Shown piece after piece: positions 37,519 to 49,142 of a stretch of 64,000 nucleotides of DNA. Numbering within the stretch: position 1 is the first letter of the stretch; each line of letters opens with the position of its first letter. The stretch comes from Whitmania pigra. Taxonomy: Eukaryota > Annelida > Clitellata > Hirudinida > Haemopidae. The stretch covers positions 2,033,001 to 2,097,000 of the forward strand of contig JAJTWR010000332.1 in assembly GCA_021613335.1 (NCBI GenBank), read 5' to 3'. The notes beneath the pieces are model-generated. The model had not been told where the DNA came from. It did not search any database and saw only the letters and a list, made by a program, of their open reading frames with translations. A program made the translations under genes and the position numbers.

Positions 37519-38469
37519 TTAATGGTATTTTCCAAACCATTTCTCATCATATGGACTGATCCATTTACGACATCCAAACAAATTATTTTGAACAGCATCC
37601 TTAAACGAGAACGAATTCAAGTTTGTTTTTTCTAAGAATTCTTGGTGTTTTTCCTCCTTTTCCAAACTTTCGTGGTTAACTACTTCTGCTCTAAATGGCA
37701 ACTTTTCGGCGGCAACCCTTAGTATTGAATAGGCTTCAGTATACCCAATTTCACCTCCAAACTCTATAATAATTCTACCACTCCTGACTGGGGTGACATA
37801 GTGATCAATATTCCCCTTACCACCACCCATTCGATGACCTTGCCCTTTCTTTGTAACGGGCTTCCATGGAGGATCCACCCTCCATATGGCAAAACAACGG
37901 GTTTCATCCATTTTCTTGTTAATGGTGTTTCTTATCATATCAAAGTGGCCAGGTTTTAATATTCCACCACCCAATGCCTTCAAGTAAATAAACAATTTAA
38001 AATATAAGGCTTTGAAGAATTATGAGCAAAAACAAGATCTTACTTTGATTCCAAATTGTTTGTGCAGCAAAAAAGTATGAACTTCTTCAGGTCCTCTCAT
38101 ATAGATCAATTTCTTACTCATCTTTTCATGTTTAAAATTCAATGGACGTGGTACTTTTTCCACCGCTTTGAGCTTCCTCTCTTCGGGGAATTCAATATCT
38201 GTTGAAATCAAATAATTATTATGGCCCAAAAATTTTGCTTTCATTTTTCTATGCTTAAAGAGAATATCAAACCAGATTTATTTAGCGTTAATGCAAATAG
38301 TATTCGAATTGTTCAACAGATCATTTAAAAACTGACCTTTAGGTATGTCATCAGGTAATTTTAGGTCACGCAATCTTGTTATGACCATGCTGTAGTTCCT
38401 TGATCCCACATTCTTGATCAAAGAACCTTTAGATAATTTAAAGCATATTTTAATATGTTTTAATGTCAT
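37519..38469 (-). CDS. MRPL16: Mitochondrial ribosomal protein L16
   Basis: Three exons on the minus strand, 38469-38337, 38198-38044 and 37977-37519, sum to 747 nt (248 aa; the family is about 250 aa). uL16m is a large-subunit protein of the mitochondrial ribosome, lying near the tRNA path of the central protuberance. The N-terminal ~45 residues are rich in Lys/Arg and poor in acidic residues, as for a mitochondrial presequence. The uL16 core is clear: 'ALGGGILKPGHFDMIRNTIN', 'FAIWRVDPPWKPVTKK', 'GHRMGGGKG' and 'HYVTPVRSGR'. The ATG at 38469 was chosen because it gives the right phase and length; an in-frame ATG upstream is possible. TTTATT (AATAAA on the minus strand) occurs at 37471 and 37482. 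A MULE lies 211 bp upstream of the start. Confidence 0.95.
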
Positions 38470-38679
38470 CCACCAATTAACACAGCACGTTAATTCAAAA
38501 ATAAAAATTTTTATAAGATGCATATTCTGCACAAGTAAATCTGTATGAGCTAAATAGAGAACTCATACGTAAATCTAGTTGTCCAAGCACTTCACTTTTG
38601 CCAGTTTGATGGTCAATCGAAACTAGATGTTGGTGCAGCGTTGGTAAACGAAATCATAGCCAAAACAATTAAAAAAAGT

Positions 38680-40143
38680 CGACGGTGAAGTTAGCAAGAC
38701 TTCAGCAAGAACTTTGACATCTAATAACTCCGGAACGCGTAGAGCTAAAAATATAATTTTTTTTTTGTTAGAAAGGTCTTGCTTTAGAAAATGATGCACG
38801 TAAAAAAATAATGTATTTTGAATAAAAATGAATTTTTGGTTAACGTATAAGGCTTTGAGCGCCGATAACGTAAAATTCCTTAACGCGCTTGAAAAACATA
38901 TTTAAAATCTACAGATTATTTCCTTTCTAAAAATATATGTTTCGTTAACGTGTATCCAGCGCAAGCACCGAAATTTAATTTTTTAAAAAGACCGATTTTG
39001 TGTTTACCATAGATATAACACATACGTAAATGGTTCAATTTACATTACTTTTTTATTTTTCTGTTATAAAAATTAATAAATAATAAATCTAAGTTATTTT
39101 TTAATATTTAGTGTGCGTTAGCAACGATTGCACTAAATGGGACTGACGTATCCGTATGACGGAGGCTGTCACTTTGTTTGTTTCATTGTTATAAATGACT
39201 CAAAAAAGTACTATTTTACGTTCCGATGCCATGAGAGAGTCGAAACCTGGAAAAGATGAAGAGATTTTTTGATTCACTTTGCAGAAGCTCAAAAAATAAC
39301 AGGTGGATGAACATTACGATGAAGAGGGGGCCGTGGACAGGTGTGCAACGCGATAGTCACAACTGTGGCATTTATTTAGCCTTTACGCTTCGGGGATTTG
39401 GACGAAGAGGGTGATTATCCAATTGATGGGATAGCCCCAGATGATATGCGGATGTCATATGCAAAAGAAATTCTTCGTCTTTCAGACGATATGACCAACA
39501 CATGCCTTTACAGTGGATCGACGGAGGATGACAGTGGTTACAAATGGGTACAATGCGATGCCTGCAACAGACGGGCCCACATACACCGCACCAACATATC
39601 GTAAAAAACGCAACAATGGTATGGCAGTTCATTTATGTGCTGCTTTTGCATGCAGTATTATAGCGTCGTATAGCAAGCTCATGAAAAGTTCCAGTTTTTC
39701 TTCAATAAAACATTTTAACTTATGTTTTCATTAATAAAAATACAAAATTTATATTACTGGTATATGTTTTACATTTTTTTAACGAAAGTAAAGCGTTTTT
39801 ATATCTATGGTAAACACGAAATCGGTCTTTTATAAAAATTAAATTTCGGTACTTGCGCTGGAGACACGTTAACAAAACATATATTTTTAGAAAGGAAATA
39901 ATCTGTAGATTTTAAATATGTTTTTAAAATTTCAAGCGCGTTAAGGAATTTTACGTTATCGGCGCTCAAAGCTTCATACGTTAACCAAAAATTCATTTTT
40001 ATTCAAAATACATTATTTTTTTACGCGCATCATTTTCTAAAGCAAGACCTTTCTAACAAAAAAAATTTATATTTTTAGCTCTACGCGTTCCGAAGTTACT
40101 GAATGTCAAAGTTCTTGCTGAAGTCTTGCTAACTTCACCGTCG
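38680..40143 (+). mobile_element. Long-TIR Mutator-like (foldback-like) element with 11-bp direct repeats
   Basis: Arms of about 350 bp (38680-39035 and 39790-40143) are inverted copies of each other, starting 'cgacggtgaagttagcaag' at both ends. Perfect flanking repeats 'ttaaaaaaagt' lie at 38669-38679 and 40144-40154. Long TIRs with a 9-11-bp duplication fit Mutator-like elements. The central 0.75 kb has a short frame with 'KWVQCDACNRRAHIH', like the second half of a PHD-type zinc finger found in some transposases. Most of any transposase is missing, so the element is non-autonomous. It lies between MRPL16 and tweety. Confidence 0.85.
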
Positions 40144-40154
40144 TTAAAAAAAGT

Positions 40155-40923
40155 AAAACAACAAATGAATATCATTTTAAAATATTACCTGATCTCGCTA
40201 AACACCAGAACGACATTCTGTGAGCGCCCAACCGCAAGCAGGCTGAATAAAAAAATATGAAGGATGAATAAAAGTGAATACTAACCTGAACTAAAACTAT
40301 GTCAATTGATAATTTAAAAAAAAAGGTAAAAAATAGTGGTTTAAAAGTAGTTTTAAAATAAATTAATAATTAAAAAAATATTTTCACAAATTATTATTAA
40401 AGCAGTTTCAAATAAATTTATCCATTTTGAGATCTGTAGACAGTTTTGACAAAGACTTACAGACGATATTAAAGTGATAGTCTCAAAACTTAGTACTGTT
40501 GAAAATCGGTAGCAGACAAATCTCACTTTATTATACAATCATTTATAACATTATAGAGTTTATCATCTCTGGCATTAAAAAAAAACATTTTGTATTAAAT
40601 TGATTAAATTATAGAAATGAATAAGTTTTAAAGTTCTATTAAGGTTGTTCATGGAAAGTGTGCTAAATTTATTTCAAATGTTATAATTTATCACATAATC
40701 TAGTTTAAAGCTGTGCGACAATGTATGAAATAAGTAATCAAGTTATATCGAGCTAATTAACAATATGCAATGCATGCAGCGGTTGTTTCTCTTTTTTGTC
40801 AAGGCTGTCGGATTGGTGGGTGCTATGGATGGCTGTGACATCGGAGGTTTCAGCGTTAAGGGGTCCATATCCAATAAATATTCGACATCAAATATATAAA
40901 TAAGCGACTCAAATCTGTTAAAA
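40155..40923. other. Upstream region of the tweety gene
   Basis: This is AT-rich DNA between the MULE and the tweety start codon. It presumably carries the tweety promoter and 5' UTR, but no element can be named. Confidence 0.4.
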
Positions 40924-43900
40924 ATGTACGATGATGAAGACGAAGTATACATAGTTCCTCTAAGGGAATATGAGGTGCCGTGGTGGGCTAGATGGTTACA
41001 TGCTTTGCCACATTTGGATCTCACATTCGAAACTGTCAATTCCAGTTATAATCTGAATGACCCCAAATATAGAGAGGTACAGTGTTTTATCTGCATTTAA
41101 TTTTGATGTTACAGATGTCTGACATGGAATTGATCAAATGCTTATTATTTTCGGGTGGATGTCTTTACCTTAGAACAGCAACAACTCTCAAACATTTTTT
41201 TCAGTCTCTGATGTTTTGGGTGGCAATACCAATTCTTTGGCTTCTACTGACACTCTTCCTATTCCTTGTCTACTTCTGCTATAGGTGTTGTCAACAAGAC
41301 CCTGGTAAAAGAAGGAAATTGTCATGCTTAAAATGGACCTTGTCTGTCTTGACTGTTTTGTCATGGTTTGTTTTGTTTTACATTTTTTTAATTTGTAATA
41401 TTGTAAGATGGAAGTAATTTGTGGACTTTTGAGTTGAAAGTTATTGATATGCCATATTCTTTGTGCAAGAACTGCTACCTCTACTCTAATTTCCGGCTGT
41501 TGCATTTCATTCACCATTTTTTACAATTTTGCCTAATTTATTTAATTTACTTGATAAAATAAAGCATAAGAAAGAACAATTTAAAACAATTAATTTTGTT
41601 TAGCAGGAAATGGTAATTCTGACAATTTCTGAAATAGATATGATCGTCAGAGACAAATTGATCTTATCCTATAGTTAATGTCTGTGTTAATTTCATCATA
41701 AAGGGATATAAGTTCTCTATTGTTGATCAAGTGTTTTGTAGCACAGATTACAATGTATATAAAATATAATTTTTGATGTGATGTTTGTTCTCATGTTAGT
41801 TCCACTTTATTACTTTGATTTTTTAATTTTACTCAGATGATAATACAAGTTGAATATCATTTCTTTTCTTGCTAGTGGCATCATAGGACTTGGCATATAT
41901 GGAAATGAAGACACAAACAAAGGAGTTAACAACATTGTCATCGCCACCAGTGACATCATGTTCACAATAAATAAGATCAGAATGCAGGCATGTTTGCATT
42001 TTTAAAATTCATAAGAGACTTTTATTCAACATTTAATTTATAAAATGTTGATTACTATTTGTTACAACATCTACTGTCATAATATTGACTGCTTGTTGAT
42101 AACAGAGGACTTTATAAAAAAAAAGCTTTCTAGTGATTTTCTTAACGTACATGCATTTTATTGCATTTCATTGTCACTTTATCAATGTCCAATGGTTGAT
42201 GAGTTGATATTCTTCCAGCTTAGTTTGCATAATCATTGAAGTTGTCTTCATTGAATTTTTTGGACTTTGCCCATGTCATAATGATTGTGACTGTTGGTTA
42301 TAAACATTTTTAATGGTTTGAAACTTTGGATTTGTCCTTGTAGTAAAAGTATAGCTTCTTGATTGATGAAGATGTTATTGAAAATTTAAGTGGATTGGGA
42401 TGTGTGCATGTGGACAAGGATATTTCTTAGCTATTTTTGAATTTTCATCTGCTCAGATTGCACAGATTCACAAGACGACCAACAGCACAATCTCGAAGGG
42501 TCTTGAGGAAATGACGAGCCTCTACAAAAGTTTTTCCCTGCACAGGACATCCAGGGATTTTCATGTGGCTGCCGAGAGAGCTCAGCAGTTTGCCAGAAGC
42601 ATACAGTCTGGACTGATGGACATTCTCAGGCGGCTTCAGAATTTGGATTACATGTCCTTTGTTTCCATGGCCAAGAAATATGAAACTTATAGGTTGTAAT
42701 ACATTTTTATTTGTTTCCAATGAATGCCTACAAAAATAAGCTCAATGCTTTGTTTTCACGTCGTAATTTGTTGATATAAATTGCTGGTAACTTATTTGAT
42801 TGGTAAGTCGAACCCACTTATCTCGACCTCAGTTAACTCGCCAACCTTATTAAGTCGATGTTTTTGAAGTGGAACCTCCAAATTCTCTCTTAGTCTTAGC
42901 ATTTTCTCATTTATTATATGGTCATTTTATTTTGCCAAACATCTCGATCACAAAAGAAGGCCATATTCCCCAATTTACATCGGTTATCTTGATCCCCATG
43001 ATGAAGGAACAAAGCTGACAGAACTTAGTGATTGGCGTGGCAATTTAGGATGGAAAAAGAAGGTCGACATGATAAACAAATTTACGAGAAGTCTGTCATT
43101 GACAAGAAGATCCAGCAAGAAAAAACTCAGAGTGACTGAGCACGAAGATATCGACAAAGATGTAGTATTTCAAAAAGAGGCACAAAATTGTCTTCAAAGC
43201 AATTTGTGGAAAGCAGCTCATAAGGAGCAAGGGGATTCATGGCTCAAATGACAAAATTTTGGATAACATTGAGACTCCTGATATTTTTAATCTTATGAAA
43301 CCGGAGTGTTTGTAAGATATGACTATGACGTTTCGTGGAAAGGCATGTTACGGTGGAAAAGAGTCGAAGGTTCTGGTTGCAGCTAACATGCATGGATATC
43401 CACATGGATATACATTACAAGAAAATACAAGAACCCCAGATGCTTTAAGCAAATCCAAAAGATAAATGGAGATGGTCATCCAAGAGCCTAGATCGCAGGA
43501 GATCTGTTCAGTGCATGGATGAAAAAATGACACAGGAACTATCAAAAAAAAAGGAAGGTGGCTTTAATCATGAACAACGAGCTCACCTGGATATTCCTGG
43601 TCTCAAGGCCATTAAGATTTTTGTGCATGTACATTCTCATTTATTAATGCAAATCATATACTTAAATAACTTTCAAGATGTTAGTGTATTACTGCTACAT
43701 TGGTTTTTGGTTATCTTTTTTTGGCAAACCCATAGGCCGGCGACATAACCGGGTTCAACTGTAATGGTTGATAATGACATGTAACACTAGCAATATAGAA
43801 CTGTCACAACAAATGTATTAAAAGGTTACAAATATATTCTATTTGTATGTACTATTTTGATAATTATGAAGGAATATTGATTGTTAAAAATTACCATAAA

Positions 43901-46900
43901 ATTAATCAGGAGGCTGGCCACTTGGGCTGCATTTTTTTGGTTCCTGGTTCTTTGCCTCATACTTCTTGCTGGCATTGGTCGAAACTCAAAGTGCACCCTT
44001 TTGATGTTAGTGAGTTTAATGCAGGGAGATATGTTGATTAGCACGGTTTGATGATTCACAAGATTGGTTGAAGCCATTAACTGGGTTGATCTTAAATCAT
44101 ATGGTTTTAGAAGATGCTAGTTATCGCAGCAGTTAATCTTTTATTTTTGGTTTTTCGCCTTTCATTGTGCAAAATTTTGTATTTCGAAGTTCCACTTTTT
44201 GTTCAGGTTCTGTGCATTTGGAATATTCAGTCTGGTCATGAGTTGGTTGTTTGCAGGAGTTCATCTTGGGGTGGCTGTGGTGAGTGCCTGATATCTTTTT
44301 ATTTGTATTTCGGTAATATTCAAAATGTAATTCTTTAATTTGAGGTTGAGGTTGTATTAATGTTTATATTACAAACTGTTCCATGTTGCCTTTCAGACAT
44401 GTTTGATTTTTCAGTCATAGAGTTACCATCATCTGCTACAGTTAATTAATTGTAGTCTCAATTGATACACTTAACAAATTCAATGACTGTTGCAACTTGC
44501 AATACCGATTGATGTTAATTCTTAGGGCATGGGAGATTTTTGCTCTGATCCCAACCCAGTGATGGAAAGCTATGTTTCAGATCACTTGGAAATGTGTTGG
44601 TTACAATTTTAAAGTTATATTGATTAGCAGAAATTTTTAAGTATTTTTCATTTTGTGTTTTTTATTTGCTCTTTGTATAGTTAAGTAAACCTACCACTAC
44701 CTCAGACGTTATATCATCAGGTTGGCACGTTAATGTGACTACATTTTGATAATATACTATCATCTGTGTAACACTAACAATGCTCTCATGCATGCCAAAT
44801 CATAACATTTGTAATAATGTTTTGGTGAGTCAATAACTAAAATATTTATCAACTAATTATCATTATTACATTGTTGCACTTTTTAGCTGTCATCCAGTAC
44901 TACATCAAGTGTGACAGCACTGTTGCAGCAAATCCTTTTAATGATGTAAGTCTAAAATTGTAGGATATTAAGCTAGTAATTCTAACTAATTTAGACCAAC
45001 GTCATTGATGATAATTAAGGACCAACGTTGTTGATGTTAATCGATAATAAACAAATTGTTAGATCTTAAAAGCCTCCATGGAAAACATAAATGAAGCCAA
45101 CACATCATTTATAAAAGCCCTTGCAGCTGCTAATCTACAGGTTTCCAACTATGAGGTAGAAAACTTGATTTTTGTAATTTCATTGGAAATTAAAAAAATT
45201 TTTTTGTTGTTTCATGTAATTATACTTTGATTTGTGTATTTGTTTCATTTTTTTATATATTGATAAAAGTATAAAATTGTATATTTCGTATACTGTGTTG
45301 CATCAGTACTCTGGCAATTACATGCCTGCATTCTGTGGTACTACATAAATAGCATTCCATACTTATTAAATCATTACATTATTTTTCTTTGTAAGTTTTA
45401 GCTCCACTATATATAGTTGTTATTGATGGAAGGAATGTTAGTGCTTATCAAGCATATTAAACTAAGCTTTTAAGTTAATTATTTTAAATGTTTCTTATAA
45501 TTTTTCCTTAGTAAATTATTTGTTTTTGATTCAGCTAAGCAACTCCAAGAGGCTGATGGAGTCTGGACTTTTGGATGTGAGGGGTTTGCTCATGTCCATC
45601 AATGCACTTGTCGAATGTACCAACCTGCATAAGGACTATGTTGATGTGGTTGAAGGAGTTTGTTATTTCACTTTGTGAGTTCATAATCATCATCATCATT
45701 TATCATAATCATCATAGGTTATCGCAATCATCATCGGTTATCACAGTCATTAGGGTGTTTTTGTAAAACTTATCTGAGATTAGTTTACAAATTCCTAGAC
45801 ATGACTTGCAATTGCAGTGCAATAATTTCAATGCAATTACAATGACAGTAACCATTGTAATTAGCTAATTTCATTTAATTGATGCATTAAATGTCTGCAA
45901 TCAACACATTCTCTTAATTTAAGTTTAATTTGTGCTCCTGAAGACCTGGAATCCTGTTCATGTTCCTGTCATCAGTGGCAACTGGGTTGTTGTTCTCGGT
46001 CCTTGTCGTTGTTTCCTCAAAAACATGGAGGGTTGTTGGCATAAGGTAACATGCTTTTCATTGGAATGTTGCTTAAATGACATGCATTTCTTAATCCGAT
46101 GTAAATAGCAATATTTTGGCATTTAATAACTTAAATATTGCCACGATGAGTTTCAGAATTTTGTAAATAAATTGTTTATTTGATAGTGGCAACATTTAAT
46201 TCAAAGGCTTTTTAAATTTTTCATTAATTTTTGTATGATTAACTGTAGTTATGAAATATGAATTTGTTATTATTGATGTTACTGATATTTCATTAGCCTA
46301 TTATATATTTACTAGTACCAAATAATTAAGTATCCTTTATTTTCTTCCTTGCTGTTCCTAAATCCTGTAGTTATGATGATGATTCTCCGTGAGTTGTGAT
46401 ATTTTCATGAAGTTGCTTTATCTTGCTTTTCCTATTGAAAATATACATTTATTTAATTCATTAAAATTAATTTTTGAACCTACTATGTTCGTACTTGTTT
46501 GAACTATGTATTCCTGAGTTGACATTTTACATTTTATTATGAATATCATTTCTGTCCTGGTCTTACATAATTTCCAAGATTGTTTTCTGAAGAATTTTTA
46601 AAAAAATTCATGAAATTATTTTATTCATTATGCACTCATTGACCTCCACAAAATAACCATTACAATGGATATTGTTGATTTTGTGCAAATATTGCAGAAA
46701 TACTTATACCATGTTTGCCCGAAAATAAGCCCTAGTTAAGATTGCTAACTAACTGGCATGTTCTAGAAGATGTGTATACGACTTCATTTGACTAATTTTT
46801 TTCAAAAATTCTCTAATTGAAAGATTTCCTAATATTTTTTATAGAATATTACTTTTAGTAAAAACTGATTAGCACCATGCTTCTTAGCTCTTGGAGCATA

Positions 46901-49142
46901 ATAATTTGTGTAACATGAAGAAATGGGCTGATAAATTGTTAATTATGAAAATATAAGACACCCCGAAAACAAGCCATAGCATGACTTTTGGAGCAAAAAT
47001 TATTATAAAACACTGCTTATTTTCAGGGGAACATGGTAGCTGATGCAGTGTTAACATTGTTGCTTACTTGAAGTCACTCTGTGAATGTTAATTGTGAAAT
47101 AGATGAGATTAACGTTTAACTATTAAATATCAATTATTAAATTATGTTATTAACTATCAATTATTTGCTCCTAACTAATGGCTGTGCTCGACAGGAAGTC
47201 CTACACTGATCAAGACGATGATGAAGGTGGGCCCTTCATGTCTCAACACCTTCAGCATCACCATCATCACCACCACCAGGCACCCCCTTCACCATCTTAT
47301 TATAGGTTGGACTTACTATTGTTTGATTTTTATTTTTATGAAATAATATTGTAAATATTATGTAATTTATTATGTCAGAGTAATTTAAAAGAAGTTCATA
47401 CCAAAATAACATTCAAAGTCTTATTGAATCTATTCACCTTATTGCATGATTATTTTTTGACTCATTATCAATGCTTTCTGTTGCAAATTGGACCACATTT
47501 CATTTTGATAAAGTTAAATTAGTTCATATAAAAATATTTTATATTATCTGTGTAATAATTTACTAAGTGTAATCTTTAATTTCTGCTCGTTAGTCTATTT
47601 TGTACGTGTTTCATTGATTTTCTTCCCTTGCGATTATTTCTTAAGCAACTTCTTACCTGCAGATTTGGAATCAATGAATCCTTTGAGAGCTCATTCTTGT
47701 GAGTTTGGAAAGGTGCAAAGACATTTAAGCAGCTTTCAAAAGAGCAATGTTTTCAGATTTAAATAACATCCTGCATTTGACCACTAATTGTTTAGTTTAA
47801 ATTTCTGAAATAAAGATTCATATTAAATCCCTTTTACATGTGAAAGAGGAGTAATTGTTTTGCACATCATCACCATCTTATGTCAGCAAAGAATTGTTTC
47901 AAAGATAGATCTATTGAAAGCGCATATTATCCAGAGAATAATTCAGTTTGTGTGATAATGTCAAGATGCACTGAACTATTTATATAGCACCTATTTTTAA
48001 GAACATGTTATTGTCCAGATGCTGATGTTGCTTCAACTCCTTTGTGCTCAGAGGCACTGGAGGTCACTCTGAGGAAATGTTGTTCTTAATTGGGTGTAAT
48101 TGGTTCTTGCATCCATTAATAAATAACAAAAACATCACAACTTTTAATTTAAAGTTCTTTGCATGGCATTTTGATTAGTTAATTTAGGTTATGACTGCAT
48201 AAATCTCAATAATATCCTCATTTTATTAGGGTTGGTCATTAAAAGTTAAAGCTTCACCTTCTGATTTTTGATGTTTTAAGAATAGTTGTCATTATACACA
48301 CTTTCATGTTGAGTTTAATTTCTGTTTCATGCTTTTAGTTTTTTTTTATTTAAGTTTTCTTTTAATTGGTTTAAAGTTAATTCATTTTTGTTAATTATTC
48401 ATTTCATTTTGTGATTGCTTGTATAATTTCTTTATCCAAGCATACAAAGTTTGAGTTTAGGAGATTTATTTTAATTGTGAGCAGAAATGATTTACTACAT
48501 TATTAGGCCTGCAAATGATCTGCTTAGCTCTGTATATGAAGTTTGTGATGCTTAGGAAGAGAAATCACTGCAACATCCTCTTGCATCCCCTGTTCAGCTT
48601 TTGTTTGTTGCAAGTTATTTTACTGACATGAAAAAGACATTGGGTTGCTCTGGGATTGTCGCACGGATGCCTCCATGTATATTGCGTGATGCTTATCTTG
48701 TTCCAAGATCATTATGATTTTGTAAAAATTGAATTTTTCGCTAACTGTTACAATGTTACAAATTCGTTCAATGGAGGAATAACTTTCAACTCAGTTAACA
48801 AACATCTTGACAGCTTCCCAAAGAACAGGCAAACCACTCACATAGCCACCCACAACAGACGAACCACTCCCCCACCTGCTGTGAGGAGTCCTTCTTGGCT
48901 TAGTTAATTTTATTATATTACATTTATTCGTTTCTTAGTTCATTCTTTAATAACATTTTCATTTTGCATCAAATTTGTGTTAATGGCATACTGAATATAA
49001 TTTTTGACTAATCAAAATAAATTGTAATCCACTTTTAAATGGTTTGCAGTATAACAGTAATGAGTTCTACAGACAATACAGCGATATGAGTGCTCCAGAG
49101 GAGGGCAGAGTTGATTACACCATCAGAGAATCAAATGCTTAA
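40924..49142 (+). CDS. TTYH: Tweety-homologue chloride channel
   Basis: Sixteen exons: 40924-41076, 41205-41365, 41876-41987, 42457-42692, 43910-44005, 44207-44279, 44526-44595, 44887-44945, 45063-45155, 45535-45674, 45944-46045, 46371-46388, 47195-47305, 47663-47698, 48814-48880 and 49050-49142. They total 1620 nt and read in frame to TAA (539 aa, normal for tweety). TTYH proteins are plasma-membrane anion-channel-family proteins with five membrane spans. The spans appear in exon 2 ('FWVAIPILWLLLTLFLFLV'), exons 2-3, exon 5 ('AAFFWFLVLCLILLAGIG'), exon 6 and exon 11 ('GILFMFLSSVATGLLFSVLV'). The extracellular Cys-containing 'GDFCSDPNP' and 'YYIKCDSTVAANPF' blocks match the family. Exons 12-14 are all symmetrical (phase 2/2) and encode an Asp-rich, then His-rich cytoplasmic tail, so they may be alternative. 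Intron 3 appears to use a GC donor. A Tigger element sits in intron 4. Confidence 0.94.
42806..43761 (+). mobile_element. Pogo/Tigger transposon relic in tweety intron 4
   Basis: Left end 'agtcgaacccacttatctcg' and right end, in reverse complement, 'cagttgaacccggttatgtc' are inverted repeats next to TA (42804-42805 and 43762-43763). About 43060-43660 encodes a frame-shifted Tigger-like transposase: 'NWRGNLG'-type start, 'MINKFTRSLSLTRRSSKKK', 'KNPRCFKQIQK' and 'DLFSAWMKK'. Stops in several places show it is inactive. Confidence 0.85.
46371..46388 (+). other. TTYH: 18-nt microexon of the tweety gene (predicted)
   Basis: An AG acceptor precedes and a GTGAGT donor follows an 18-nt stretch that adds 'YDDDSP' in frame, phase 2 on both sides. 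This Asp-rich segment resembles the 'DDYDDTDDDD' region at the same place in vertebrate TTYH1. Inclusion or skipping leaves the frame intact. Confidence 0.6.

Noticed and set aside
44114..44338. Hydrophobic ORF proposed as a tweety exon
   Set aside because: Its frame is not the tweety frame. The phase-consistent exons are 43910-44005 and 44207-44279.
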